Shown here one piece after another: positions 1-7,144 of a DNA stretch of 14,759 bases. The stretch is from an uncultured Streptococcus sp. (lineage in GTDB: Bacteria > Bacillota > Bacilli > Lactobacillales > Streptococcaceae): NCBI RefSeq assembly GCF_959025735.1, contig NZ_CAUFJQ010000045.1, positions 1 through 14,759 on the forward strand. The letters run 5' to 3'. A program made the position numbers and the translations under genes. Position 1 is the first letter of the stretch. Every line of letters begins with the position of its first letter. The notes under the pieces were generated by a model. The model ran no database searches. It saw only the letters and a list, made by a program, of their open reading frames with translations, and was not told the origin of the DNA.

Positions 1-210
1 GATTGGACGCAACCAAGTGGACTGTATCGAAGTGGTTCTTATCTCTACTTAAACAATGGTAAGAACAACTACAATAACTACTATTATGAGCCAAGTTATT
101 CCACTGATCAGTATTCGTATGAAGAACCATCGTCTAGCTCTTCAAACGAAGAAAATCCATCTAAACCATCTGAGCCTTCTTCACAAGACTCTAACAATCA
201 TAACGAATAA
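1..210 (+). CDS. pbp1a: Penicillin-binding protein 1A, C-terminal end (partial)
   Basis: This is the 3' end of an open frame that enters from the left edge. Frame 1 gives 69 residues before a TAA at 208-210. It begins DWTQPSGLYRSGSYLYLNNG, which resembles the segment just before the C-terminal tail of streptococcal class A PBP1A (a bifunctional glycosyltransferase/transpeptidase of the membrane). A low-complexity tail rich in Ser, Asn, Tyr, Glu and Pro follows, as is usual for these proteins. None of the catalytic motifs are inside the window, so the assignment rests on this tail and on the neighbouring pepC, which I recall lying next to pbp1a in streptococci. Another secreted or cell-wall protein with a similar tail remains possible. 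An intrinsic terminator begins 12 nt after the stop. Confidence 0.75.
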   Translation, partial: DWTQPSGLYRSGSYLYLNNGKNNYNNYYYEPSYSTDQYSYEEPSSSSSNEENPSKPSEPSSQDSNNHNE

Positions 211-222
211 TAGAATGGAGAA

Positions 223-247
223 GTCGGGCTTTTCGCCCGGCTTTTTT
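223..247 (+). terminator. Intrinsic terminator of pbp1a
   Basis: GTCGGGC (223-229) pairs with GCCCGGC (235-241) through one G-U wobble around a 5-nt loop, followed by six T (242-247). It lies 12 nt past the pbp1a stop. Confidence 0.85.
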
Positions 248-331
248 AAAACAATGGTTAAAAAACCAGAACGAATAAAATCTGATTTATTTAGTTAGAC
301 TTCCCAGCTTTTTTATTTTTGAGTATATAAA

Positions 332-353
332 AAAAGAGCCTTTCGGCTCTTTT
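332..353 (-). terminator. Intrinsic terminator of pepC
   Basis: AAAAGAGCC (332-340) and GGCTCTTTT (345-353) form a perfect 9-bp stem with a 4-nt loop, 8 nt past the pepC stop. Read on the - strand it ends in a run of T. It is A/T-symmetric, so it may also stop leftover pbp1a transcription. Confidence 0.85.
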
Positions 354-361
354 CTGTATCA

Positions 362-1696
362 TTATTTTGCCAAAGCTCCCATTGGATCCCACGGTGCTAG
401 GACAATTGGTTCTGCTTCATAGGCTGCTAATTCGTCTGCTGTTAGGAATTCTTTACGAACTACGATTTGGTAGGTATATTCATCCATCCAAGCATCAGAA
501 GCCACAAAGTAACCATCTGTACCAACCTTGTCTCCCCATGAATTTTCAACCTTCCATTTACGTGACTGACCTGCTTCGTCTAAATCAACCCCTGTCAAGA
601 CCATAGCGTGTGTCATGAGACTTTCTGCATAGTCCAAGCGACCCGCCTTGTCTTGTGTCAAATGAATGTCCATGCCTGCTTCAAAATCGTAGACATCTGT
701 TGCCAGGATTCCGGCTTTACGGTTGCTGACTTGGCCTACATCTGAACCAAACCAGACAGTTTCTCCTGCTTTCATTTGAGCAATGGCTAATTCTTTCAAT
801 CGATCCATTGGAACATTTAGGTAGCGGACTGGACGGCTACCTACAACATTGCCCAGCATATCTACGGTGTAAGATTTCCCATATGGCTTATCTGTAGTTG
901 GGGCATTGATAATGGAGACGTAATCGTCTAATTGAAGGTCTACATATTTTTTGTAGAAGCTTTGTGGAGTTAAGCCACTTTCGCTATGGAATTGGTTGTC
1001 CTTATCACGGTATGAAAAGTCAAATTCACGTGGAGGCAATCCTAAAGACATAGCCAAGAAGTTAAAAATTTCTTGCAACAAGGCTTGTTTCTTGCTCGCA
1101 ACTTCCTCACTATCTGCGCCTGAGTGAATCAAATCACGCAAGATTTGCGCATCTTGACGCAAGAGTTTATTGAGGTAGGTGTTCAATTCCCGGCTATTGC
1201 TTGAAGAAATCGATTCCGGATAAACTGATTTTGGAACCACTCCGTATTTCTCAAAGAGAGAAACGACCATATCCCATTGACCACCATCTTGTTGAGGCGT
1301 TTGCAAGAGAAAGGCAACCTTACGGCTGGTCAAGTCTTGGTCTGCTGTAGCAATCACTTGCTCCAAAAACCAGTTTGATTTTTCATACTTATCCCAAAAG
1401 AAAGTATGTGCTTGAGACAATTCAAAATCCTCCAATTGGAAGCTTGAGATCATCTTGTGACGGAAGGTATTTAAAGCCGCAAACATCCAACAACGTCCAG
1501 ATGCTTTTTGGTTTGTCACCTTATCCTTGGTCAAATCAAGTGAAAAAACTGGTGTATTTTCTACTGCACTCTTGCGCGTTTCAAGCGATGCATGGATCCC
1601 ATTGTGGGTAACAGCATTTTCAAGAGCCGCATATTTCACATTTGCTTCATAATTAGCATAGAGCTGGTCTGTAAATTCTTTCGTTAATTCTGACAT
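362..1696 (-). CDS. pepC: Aminopeptidase C (PepC), bleomycin-hydrolase family cysteine peptidase
   Basis: This gene encodes a 444-residue cytoplasmic cysteine aminopeptidase of family C1B, which removes N-terminal residues from peptides and serves peptide nutrition in lactic streptococci. The catalytic triad is visible: Cys69 in the QKASGRCWMFAALN motif, His363 in THAMVLTGV, and Asn385 in VENSWGD. The protein ends PWDPMGALAK, the extended C-terminal arm that in this family reaches into the active site and enforces aminopeptidase specificity. The length matches the family. No signal peptide or membrane segment is seen. The ATG at 1696 is preceded by a good AAGGAG about 7 nt away and a near-consensus promoter at 1724-1751, so pepC is probably monocistronic, with its own terminator at 332-353. 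It converges on pbp1a. Confidence 0.97.
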   Translation of the reverse strand: MSELTKEFTDQLYANYEANVKYAALENAVTHNGIHASLETRKSAVENTPVFSLDLTKDKVTNQKASGRCWMFAALNTFRHKMISSFQLEDFELSQAHTFFWDKYEKSNWFLEQVIATADQDLTSRKVAFLLQTPQQDGGQWDMVVSLFEKYGVVPKSVYPESISSSNSRELNTYLNKLLRQDAQILRDLIHSGADSEEVASKKQALLQEIFNFLAMSLGLPPREFDFSYRDKDNQFHSESGLTPQSFYKKYVDLQLDDYVSIINAPTTDKPYGKSYTVDMLGNVVGSRPVRYLNVPMDRLKELAIAQMKAGETVWFGSDVGQVSNRKAGILATDVYDFEAGMDIHLTQDKAGRLDYAESLMTHAMVLTGVDLDEAGQSRKWKVENSWGDKVGTDGYFVASDAWMDEYTYQIVVRKEFLTADELAAYEAEPIVLAPWDPMGALAK

Positions 1697-1723
1697 AGCA
1701 ATCTCCTTTTTTCGTTATTTACT

Positions 1724-1751
1724 ATTATAATCCTTTGAGCAGAATCTTCAA
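1724..1751 (-). promoter_or_regulatory. Promoter of pepC
   Basis: On the - strand the order is -35 TTGAAG (1746-1751), a 16-nt spacer, and a perfect -10 TATAAT (1724-1729). The predicted transcript starts about 20 nt before the pepC ATG. Confidence 0.8.
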
Positions 1752-1763
1752 GTAAAAATCACC

Positions 1764-2315
1764 CTATAGAGAGGGATTCTGTTTAGAATAGATGATTTTA
1801 TCCCCGCAATATCCTTTGCGTTGAATGGCATGAGGAATGGTTTCTACATACTGCATTCCTGCCTTTTCCATGACTTTCCCTGAAGCAGGATTTAAACTGA
1901 CATAAGTGGCTTTGATTTCTTTAAATCCGACTTTGTTCAATAAGAAATCCAAAACAGCTATGACGGCTTCTGTCATGAATCCCCGCCCCCAGAATTTCTT
2001 GCCAAGGATATAACCTAGCTCGCATGATTGACTTTCCTGGTCTTGAGAAACCACACTAATATCTCCAATTACCTGATCCAGTGATGTTTTCAAACAAAGC
2101 GCCCATTTATAAGTATCTGGTTTACGATACTGTTCGATCCATCTTTTGATCGATTCTCTGGTTCTCTCAGTAGATGCATGGGCATCCCAGGTGACATATT
2201 TCAGGGTTTCAGGATCAGAAGCCCAATTTTCAAACATCGCTGGTGCATCCTCCAAAACGAAAGGCCTCAAGTATAAATGCTCTGTCTCTATGACAAGACT
2301 TCCAAGATGATTCAT
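1764..2315 (-). CDS. GNAT-family N-acetyltransferase (RimJ/RimL-like)
   Basis: This gene encodes a 183-residue protein with the layout of the RimJ/RimL-type GNAT acetyltransferases, which use acetyl-CoA to modify amino groups. It starts with a strand containing TEHLYLRPF (11-19), typical of the family. The acetyl-CoA pyrophosphate-binding region follows at about 100-117 (ELGYILGKKFWGRGFMTEAV, with GRG in the loop). The late LNPASGKVMEKAGM segment (141-154) corresponds to the usual N-x-x-S-x-x-x-x-E-K-x-G-F motif. The ATG at 2315 has GGGAG about 8 nt upstream. There is no obvious terminator between its stop and the pepC promoter, so read-through into pepC is possible. The substrate cannot be told from sequence; ribosomal protein or small-molecule acetylation are both possible. 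Confidence 0.9.
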   Translation of the reverse strand: MNHLGSLVIETEHLYLRPFVLEDAPAMFENWASDPETLKYVTWDAHASTERTRESIKRWIEQYRKPDTYKWALCLKTSLDQVIGDISVVSQDQESQSCELGYILGKKFWGRGFMTEAVIAVLDFLLNKVGFKEIKATYVSLNPASGKVMEKAGMQYVETIPHAIQRKGYCGDKIIYSKQNPSL

Positions 2316-2341
2316 AGATTGTCTCCCTTCATTTTTTTATG

Positions 2342-2362
2342 CAACTTGAACTTTGCAAGTTG
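2342..2362 (-). repeat. Small inverted repeat upstream of the acetyltransferase gene
   Basis: CAACTTG (2342-2348) and CAAGTTG (2356-2362) form a perfect 7-bp inverted repeat around a 7-nt spacer, 27 nt before the acetyltransferase start. No convincing -10/-35 pair was found here. It could be an operator or a leader hairpin; nothing in the sequence decides between them. Confidence 0.4.
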
Positions 2363-2380
2363 GTTATTTTAATCTAGAAG

Positions 2381-2406
2381 AAAAGGACGGATGAAACCGC
2401 CCTTCT
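2381..2406. terminator. Hairpin, possible terminator
   Basis: The sequence around AAGGACGG and CCGCCCTT forms an 8-bp stem with a 6-nt loop. The one mismatch is G-U in the - strand RNA but A-C in the + strand RNA. T-rich sequence follows on both strands. On the - strand it could stop residual nadE read-through before the acetyltransferase gene. The strand in use is not certain. Confidence 0.5.
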
Positions 2407-2432
2407 TTTTGATGCTTTTCACAATATTGTCT

Positions 2433-2473
2433 GGTGAGACTACGAAATCGAACTCTACGAATTACCGATTTCT
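2433..2473. repeat. 41-bp direct repeat, copy 1
   Basis: It begins GGTGAGACTACGAAATCG and matches copy 2 (2606-2646) at 40 of 41 positions, differing only at the base after CTCTACGA. Within it, GAAATCG (2444-2450) and CGATTTC (2466-2472) can form a 7-bp stem, and CTACGA occurs twice. It lies in a stretch with no convincing gene, so it looks like part of a dispersed intergenic element. Confidence 0.85.
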
Positions 2474-2605
2474 GTCTAGTATTAATAGAAAAATTCTATT
2501 TGTCTCCACCTCATCCATGAGCTTTTCAATGATACATTGACGCAGTAGCTGGCTGATTTGAACGGAGCTCTTTGAGCACCTTTCAAATCTAGACAGCCTT
2601 GCGGG
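2474..2605. other. Gene-poor spacer between the two 41-bp repeats
   Basis: This 132-bp stretch has no ORF with a start and ribosome-binding site. On the - strand one frame stays open across it and includes LRQCIIEKLMDEVETNRIFL before stopping inside copy 1, which could be a decayed coding fragment or chance. CTGTCTAG (2472-2479) and CTAGACAG (2589-2596) form an 8-bp inverted repeat just inside the two 41-bp copies. Together these suggest one composite repeat unit from about 2433 to 2646, of unknown type. Confidence 0.4.
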
Positions 2606-2646
2606 GGTGAGACTACGAAATCGAACTCTACGAGTTACCGATTTCT
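2606..2646. repeat. 41-bp direct repeat, copy 2
   Basis: This is the second copy of the repeat at 2433-2473, in the same orientation, with 40 of 41 bases identical. It lies 30 bp beyond the nadE terminator. Confidence 0.85.
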
Positions 2647-2676
2647 TCCTCGTTCTCCTATTTTAAGACTCGGGCT

Positions 2677-2699
2677 AAAAAGGTCCACTGGACCTTTTT
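2677..2699 (-). terminator. Intrinsic terminator of pncB-nadE, overlapping the nadE stop codon
   Basis: AAAAAGGTCC (2677-2686) and GGACCTTTTT (2690-2699) form a perfect 10-bp stem with a 3-nt loop. The nadE stop TAA occupies 2698-2700, so the first bases of the hairpin are part of the stop codon. The U-run is provided by the 3' arm. Confidence 0.85.
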
Positions 2700-3522
2700 A
2701 CTCCCAAAAATGATCAAATACTGTGATTGGCAAGTGGCGTTTGTGTTGGCCTTTGTACCACCATTTTTCAATAGTGGCTTGAGCTTCTGGGCTCACTTGT
2801 TTGCCTTCTAGGTAATCATCGATTTCATTATAGGTGACACCCAGCGCTACTTCATCTGCTATTCCTGGTTTTTCTTCTTCCAAATCTGCTGTTGGAATTT
2901 TCTCATAAAGAGCAGGATCAGCTCCTAAGGCCTTAAGCAATTGTTTTCCTTGGCGTTTATTCAAACGGAAAAGGGGCAAAATATCTGCACCACCATCTCC
3001 AAATTTTGTGAAGAAACCAGTAATATTTTCTGCAGCATGATCCGTCCCAATCACCGCTCCGCTACGTGCTCCAGCTAGAGCATACTGAGCAATCATGCGA
3101 CTGCGAGCCTTAATATTGCCTTTGTTAAAATCAGAAATCTCTGTTCCAGTCGCTTCTACTGCTCGTACCATTTCGTCAGCAGACTCCTTGATATTCACAA
3201 CCAAGCTAACATCCGGCTGGATAAAGGCCAATGCTTTTTGTGCATCTGCTTCATCTGCTTGTACCCCATAAGGAAGACGAACGGCAATAAATTGATAGGA
3301 GGCATCTCCTGTTTCTGCACGCATTTCTTCCATGGCTAATTGAGCTAATCGTCCAGCAAGAGTTGAATCTTGTCCTCCTGAGATCCCTAATACAAATGTT
3401 TTCAAGAAGGGATGTTTTTTTAGATATCTTTTTAAGAAATCAACCGAGCGGCGAATCTCTTCCTGAGGATCAATGCTAGGCTTGACACCCAATTGTTGGA
3501 TAATCTCTTCTTGCAAACTCAT
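2698..3522 (-). CDS. nadE: NH3-dependent NAD+ synthetase (NadE)
   Basis: This gene encodes a 274-residue cytoplasmic enzyme of the short, ammonia-using type, which converts nicotinate adenine dinucleotide plus ATP and ammonia to NAD+. The adenylating P-loop SGGQDST is at 48-54, and the substrate-binding run [20 protein letters not shown] is at 159-178. GQHKRHLP is near the C-terminus (258-265). There is no N-terminal glutaminase (nitrilase) domain, and the length fits the short class. Its ATG overlaps the pncB stop in an ATGA arrangement (3519-3522), with GAGAAGGAGAAG just upstream inside pncB, so translation is probably coupled. It completes the salvage path begun by PncB; the nicotinate mononucleotide adenylyltransferase (NadD) that acts between them is not in this window. 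Confidence 0.97.
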   Translation of the reverse strand: MSLQEEIIQQLGVKPSIDPQEEIRRSVDFLKRYLKKHPFLKTFVLGISGGQDSTLAGRLAQLAMEEMRAETGDASYQFIAVRLPYGVQADEADAQKALAFIQPDVSLVVNIKESADEMVRAVEATGTEISDFNKGNIKARSRMIAQYALAGARSGAVIGTDHAAENITGFFTKFGDGGADILPLFRLNKRQGKQLLKALGADPALYEKIPTADLEEEKPGIADEVALGVTYNEIDDYLEGKQVSPEAQATIEKWWYKGQHKRHLPITVFDHFWE

Positions 3523-4979
3523 TTTGCTTCTCCTTCTCCATTGGCCTTGTTACGCATTTCCTCGATCAGATCCATCTTATCCTGCCAAATATCTTTGGCC
3601 AAGTCAACTGGGTAATGCTGTGGATTGAGAACGCGCTTGTATTCATCCCATAATTGATCGTAATTTTTACGAGCATATTCTTGAATTTCTGATAATGTTG
3701 GCAGTTGATAAACCAATTGACCCTCTTTAAAAATATCCACTAAAAGAGGAATCGCCTCAAAGTTTCGGACTGTTTTATTAATGTAGGTATAAGTTGGATG
3801 GAACATTTTAAGTTCTGTCAGTTGTGAAACATCTACTCCATCGTAAGTGATGTAGTCCCCTTCTGACTTACCTTTTTCACGGCTCGTAATCCGCCAGACT
3901 TGCTTTTTACCTGGAGTAGAAACTTTCTCTGCATTATTGGAAAGCTTGATGGTATTGATCATCTCTCCTGCTTCGTTTTCAACAGAGACAATTTTGTATA
4001 CTGCCCCTAGAGCCGGCTGATCATAAGCCGTAATTAATTTTGTACCGACTCCCCAAACATCAATCTTAGCCTTTTGCATCTTGAGGTTGAGAATGGTGTT
4101 TTCATCAAGGTCGTTAGAAGCATAGATTTTAGCATCTGTAAAACCAGCTTCATCTAACTGCTGACGAACTTTTTTAGAAATATAGGCAATATCTCCTGAA
4201 TCAATTCGAACACCTAAGAAATTGATTTCATCCCCCAATTCACGCGCTACCTGGATAGCTGCAGGGACCCCGATGCGAAGGGTATCATAGGTATCTACGA
4301 GGAAGACACAATCTTTGTGGGTTTTGGCATAAGCCTTGAAGGCTTGGTAGTCATTCCCATATACCTGCACAAGAGAATGGGCATGGGTTCCTAAAACTGG
4401 GATTCCAAAGAGTTTTCCTGCACGCACATTACTAGTCCCATTGGCACCACCGATAACTGCCGCACGTGTTCCCCAGATGGCAGCATCCATTTCTTGCGCA
4501 CGACGGGTTCCAAATTCCATCAAAGGCTCATCTTCAATCACCGAACGAATACGAGCTGCCTTTGTTGCGATCAAGGTTTGAAAATTGACGATATTCAAAA
4601 GGGCTGTTTCTACCAACTGACACTGAGCCAGAGGGCCTTCGACCTGGACAATTGGTTCATTGGCAAAGACTAAGTCTCCTTCTTGGGCCGAGCGTACTGT
4701 CAGTTCCAGCTTGAGATCACGGAGATAGTCCAAGAAGGCCCCGTGATAACCAAGTGACTCTAAATAAGCAATATCACTCTCTGAAAATTGCAGATTCTTT
4801 AAATAATCTACAATTCGCTCTAAACCAGCAAAAACAGCATAGCCATTTTTGAAAGGTTGGTTACGGAAGAATACTTCAAAAACAGCACGTTTATTGTGGA
4901 TTCCTTGATCAAAATAGACTTGCATCATGTTTATTTGGTATAAATCAGTATGCAAGGTTAAACTGTCATCTGGATACAT
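3519..4979 (-). CDS. pncB: Nicotinate phosphoribosyltransferase (PncB)
   Basis: This gene encodes a 486-residue cytoplasmic enzyme that joins nicotinate to PRPP (with ATP) to give nicotinate mononucleotide, the entry step of NAD salvage. Family hallmarks include TDLYQINM (11-18), FGTRRAQ (156-162) and GTHAHS (197-202), whose histidines lie where this family has its active-site histidine. LVDTYDT (227-233) and GVRIDSGD (256-263) are in the phosphoribosyl-binding core. The length matches the longer Gram-positive form. The ATG at 4979 is preceded by AGAGGT. The gene is first in a two-gene operon with nadE, with its own extended -10 promoter at 5039-5047. Streptococci commonly depend on external niacin, so this operon is likely a main NAD source; that is inference from the genus. 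Confidence 0.96.
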   Translation of the reverse strand: MYPDDSLTLHTDLYQINMMQVYFDQGIHNKRAVFEVFFRNQPFKNGYAVFAGLERIVDYLKNLQFSESDIAYLESLGYHGAFLDYLRDLKLELTVRSAQEGDLVFANEPIVQVEGPLAQCQLVETALLNIVNFQTLIATKAARIRSVIEDEPLMEFGTRRAQEMDAAIWGTRAAVIGGANGTSNVRAGKLFGIPVLGTHAHSLVQVYGNDYQAFKAYAKTHKDCVFLVDTYDTLRIGVPAAIQVARELGDEINFLGVRIDSGDIAYISKKVRQQLDEAGFTDAKIYASNDLDENTILNLKMQKAKIDVWGVGTKLITAYDQPALGAVYKIVSVENEAGEMINTIKLSNNAEKVSTPGKKQVWRITSREKGKSEGDYITYDGVDVSQLTELKMFHPTYTYINKTVRNFEAIPLLVDIFKEGQLVYQLPTLSEIQEYARKNYDQLWDEYKRVLNPQHYPVDLAKDIWQDKMDLIEEMRNKANGEGEAK

Positions 4980-5018
4980 TTGTACTACCTCTTTTTTTAT
5001 TGATTTGTTCTATGAAAG

Positions 5019-5040
5019 ACTACCATAAAATTAGTACCAT
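5019..5040. repeat. Paired TACCAT repeats at the pncB promoter
   Basis: ACTACCAT (5019-5026) and AGTACCAT (5033-5040) are direct repeats 14 bp apart that overlap the -10 box and the predicted transcription start of pncB-nadE. Their position is what one expects of a repressor site, but no regulator can be named from this. Confidence 0.35.
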
Positions 5041-5047
5041 TATAGCA
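5039..5047 (-). promoter_or_regulatory. Extended -10 promoter of pncB-nadE
   Basis: On the - strand the sequence is TGCTATAAT, a perfect -10 (5039-5044) with a TGn extension (5045-5047). No good -35 box is seen at the usual distance. The predicted leader is about 50 nt. Confidence 0.75.
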
Positions 5048-5082
5048 TATTTCAGCCCTATTGAATACTGAAAGGAAAACAG

Positions 5083-5112
5083 AAAAAATCTGAGACATAG
5101 AGCCCCAGACTT
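5083..5112 (-). terminator. Intrinsic terminator of trxB
   Basis: On the - strand the RNA forms an 11-bp stem including several G-U pairs (arms 5102-5112 and 5086-5096) with a 5-nt loop, ending in six U (5083-5088). It starts 8 nt after the trxB stop. Confidence 0.8.
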
Positions 5113-5120
5113 CTTAGAGT

Positions 5121-6032
5121 TTAAGCGTTTTCTGTGATATATTTATATACTTCTTGGCCAGCAATCGCACCGTCTCCGACTGCTGTCGTCACTTGACGCA
5201 AGTCTTTTTGACGAACATCACCAACCGCAAAAATACCTGGAACAGCTGTTTTCATATGATCATCTGTCACCACCCAGCCATTCTCATCCAAAATACTAAG
5301 ATCGTTTGCAAAATCGCTAACAGGATCTAAACCTACATAGATAAAGACGCCACCAACGGCCTGCTCTCTGACCTCTCCTGTCTTGACATCTTTTAAAAGA
5401 ACAGAGGTTACCTTTTGATCTCCCTTAATTTCTTCAACAACAGTATTCCAAGCAAAGTGGATTTTATCATTGGCAAAAGCTCGATCTTGAAGAACTTTTT
5501 GGGCCCGAAGCTCATCTCGACGATGGGCAATGGTCACTGTTTTTGCAAATTGAGTCAAAAAGACAGCTTCTTCTACCGCAGAATCGCCACCACCAACGAC
5601 TAGGAGATCCTCATCTCGAAAGAAAGCTCCATCACAAACAGCACAGTAGGAAACACCTCTACTATTCAGCTCCTCTTCACCAGGGACATTTAATAAACGG
5701 TGGTTAGATCCTGTTGCGATCACAAGAGTTTTAGCTTCAAATTCCCCATCATCTGTGACAATCTTTTTACTTGCTCCGTGGTCTTCGATGCGCTCTACCT
5801 GGCCAAACAAATGTTCCACACCAAGGTTTTCTAAAGGTTCAAACATTTTTTCAGCCAATTCTGGACCACTGATATTGGCATAGCCAGGATAGTTTTCAAT
5901 GTCAGACGTATTGTTCATTTGACCGCCTGGAATTCCTCTTTCAATCAGCGCAACTTTTAAATTACTTCGTGCCGCATAAAGGGCAGCAGTCATCCCTGCA
6001 GGACCTGCTCCAATAATCACTGTATCAAACAT
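5121..6032 (-). CDS. trxB: Thioredoxin reductase (TrxB)
   Basis: This gene encodes a 303-residue cytoplasmic flavoprotein that passes electrons from NADPH to thioredoxin. Counting from the ATG at 6032, the FAD-binding GAGPAG is at 8-13 and the redox pair is Cys130/Cys133 in YCAVCDGAFF. The NADPH-binding GGGDSAVEEA is at 147-156, and a second FAD-contact motif, GIFAVGDVR, is near the C-terminus. Length is typical of low-molecular-weight bacterial TrxB. A TTG two codons upstream (6038) is in frame, but it directly abuts the AAAGAGG ribosome-binding site, whereas the ATG lies 6 nt from it; I therefore start at the ATG. The gene has its own promoter at 6062-6090 and terminator at 5083-5112, and may also be transcribed from the DUF4059 promoter upstream. 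Confidence 0.97.
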   Translation of the reverse strand: MFDTVIIGAGPAGMTAALYAARSNLKVALIERGIPGGQMNNTSDIENYPGYANISGPELAEKMFEPLENLGVEHLFGQVERIEDHGASKKIVTDDGEFEAKTLVIATGSNHRLLNVPGEEELNSRGVSYCAVCDGAFFRDEDLLVVGGGDSAVEEAVFLTQFAKTVTIAHRRDELRAQKVLQDRAFANDKIHFAWNTVVEEIKGDQKVTSVLLKDVKTGEVREQAVGGVFIYVGLDPVSDFANDLSILDENGWVVTDDHMKTAVPGIFAVGDVRQKDLRQVTTAVGDGAIAGQEVYKYITENA

Positions 6033-6061
6033 ACTCAACCTCTTTCTGTTTCGTTGTCATC

Positions 6062-6090
6062 ATTATATTTCTAACACGACCGTTTTGCAA
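6062..6090 (-). promoter_or_regulatory. Promoter of trxB
   Basis: On the - strand the order is -35 TTGCAA (6085-6090), exactly 17 nt, then -10 TATAAT (6062-6067). The -35 box directly follows the DUF4059 stop codon (6091-6093). Confidence 0.8.
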
Positions 6091-6318
6091 TTATCGTGCT
6101 TGAAAGATAAACAAAATCCCTATGACCGCAAAAGTTAGAATGGGAATCGTCATGATATCAATTAAAAGGATATCATACAAATGTGCCTGCCGTTGTTTGG
6201 CTGTTCTATCTTTTTTCTTCAGGGCACGATAGCCAATCCAAATACAAGAAGCAATTGCCACTAAAATTGTTGTCGTCACTAGACTTTGCAGATATAAGGA
6301 TAATAATTTATTTAACAT
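6091..6318 (-). CDS. Small two-TM membrane protein, DUF4059-like
   Basis: This gene encodes a 75-residue protein with two hydrophobic segments, at about 6-28 and 49-73, separated by a basic hydrophilic stretch (RALKKKDRTAKQRQAHLYD). This predicts a small integral membrane protein with a positively charged loop. I recognise it as resembling the DUF4059 family of streptococci, which I recall lying between trxB and an amino-acid ABC transporter; its function is unknown. A GTG at 6321 is also in frame, but the ribosome-binding GGAG sits 5 nt from the ATG and only 2 nt from the GTG, so the ATG is preferred. Its promoter is predicted inside the end of the upstream ATPase gene (6395-6422), with a hairpin in the leader. 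Confidence 0.85.
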   Translation of the reverse strand: MLNKLLSLYLQSLVTTTILVAIASCIWIGYRALKKKDRTAKQRQAHLYDILLIDIMTIPILTFAVIGILFIFQAR

Positions 6319-6345
6319 CACGACTCCAAGTATTTTTGCATTTTT

Positions 6346-6382
6346 AGAAAACAGACCCAGCTAGCAATTGCCAGCTGAGCCT
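6346..6382 (-). terminator. Terminator of the ABC ATPase gene / leader hairpin of DUF4059-trxB
   Basis: The arms at 6370-6382 and 6353-6365 pair over 13 consecutive positions (three G-U) around an AATT loop. On the - strand GUUUUCU follows (6346-6352). It can end transcripts coming from the ABC genes. However, a promoter lies upstream of it at 6395-6422, so it is also in the predicted 5' leader of the DUF4059 transcript and may act as an attenuator. Confidence 0.7.
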
Positions 6383-6394
6383 TACCTCTCTTCT

Positions 6395-6422
6395 ATTATA
6401 TCAAACATAGGTCCGTTTGTAA
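6395..6422 (-). promoter_or_regulatory. Promoter for DUF4059(-trxB), overlapping the tcyC stop codon
   Basis: On the - strand the order is -35 TTACAA (6417-6422), a 16-nt spacer, and -10 TATAAT (6395-6400). The extension TGA (6401-6403) is itself the stop codon of the ATPase gene. The predicted start is near 6388, upstream of the hairpin at 6353-6382. Confidence 0.65.
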
Positions 6423-7144
6423 CTAGCAAAAAATTCTTTTGTTCGCTCTTCTTTTGGATGCTGCATGATTTCCTCTGGCGTTCCAGATTCAAGAATCCGT
6501 CCTTTATCCAAAAACAAGACCTTATCTGCTACTTGTGCTACAAAAGACATATCATGACTAACCAGTACCATGGTTTGGCCGGATTTGGCCGCATTGGCAA
6601 TGGATTTTTCCACTTCCCCAACCAATTCTGGATCCAAGGCTGAAGTTGGTTCATCTAGCAAAAGAACTTCTGGTTTCATAGCCAAGGCACGAGCCAAAGC
6701 CACCCGTTGTTTTTGTCCACCTGAGAGGTGACGAGGATAGTGATTTGCACGATCCGATAAGCCAACTTTTGCCAGTTCTTCTCGTGCAATTTTCGTTGCT
6801 TCTTGATCGGATAAGCCCTTGACAACAACGAGCCCTTCTTTCACATTTTCAAGAGCTGTTTTTCTTCCAAATAAATTAAACTGTTGGAAAACCATGGCCA
6901 ATTTTCTTCTTAAGGTTAAGATTTGATCTTGGCTAATGTGCTCAAAATCAACCTCGAAATCATCAATCTTAATTCTACCACTGTCTGGTGCTTCCAAATA
7001 GTTTAAACTACGTAAGAAGGTTGATTTACCAGCACCCGAAGACCCGATTAAGGCTACGACTTCCCCTTTTTGAATTTCCAAACTTAGTTTATTTAAAACC
7101 TTTTGACCTGAAAATGTCTTTGATAATTCTGAAATATAAATCAT
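6401..7144 (-). CDS. tcyC: Polar amino acid ABC transporter ATP-binding protein (TcyC/GlnQ-type)
   Basis: This gene encodes a 247-residue ATPase subunit that powers amino-acid import from the inner face of the membrane. Walker A GSSGAGKS is at 34-41 and the Q-loop FQQFNLF begins at 86. The signature LSGGQKQR is at 140-147, Walker B LLLDEP at 161-166, and the switch histidine His197 is in VSHD. The length is normal for the polar amino-acid uptake family. Its start overlaps the permease stop by one base (TAATG at 7143-7146), with a full AGGAGG (7155-7160) upstream, so the two are a coupled pair. The tcyC name comes from location beside DUF4059-trxB, where I recall the S. mutans cystine operon; substrate specificity is not shown by the protein itself. 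Confidence 0.9.
   Translation of the reverse strand: MIYISELSKTFSGQKVLNKLSLEIQKGEVVALIGSSGAGKSTFLRSLNYLEAPDSGRIKIDDFEVDFEHISQDQILTLRRKLAMVFQQFNLFGRKTALENVKEGLVVVKGLSDQEATKIAREELAKVGLSDRANHYPRHLSGGQKQRVALARALAMKPEVLLLDEPTSALDPELVGEVEKSIANAAKSGQTMVLVSHDMSFVAQVADKVLFLDKGRILESGTPEEIMQHPKEERTKEFFASYKRTYV

Noticed and set aside
56..298. 80-residue + strand frame at the left end
   Set aside because: It is out of frame with the PBP1A tail, runs through the pbp1a terminator and has a composition unlike a real protein.
2474..2605. Possible small gene between the 41-bp repeats
   Set aside because: The open - strand frame has no start codon with a ribosome-binding site and ends inside a repeat; at most it is a relic.
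2433..2646. Possible CRISPR array, because of the direct repeats
   Set aside because: Only two copies, with a 132-bp interval that is far longer than a CRISPR spacer, and no cas genes in the window.
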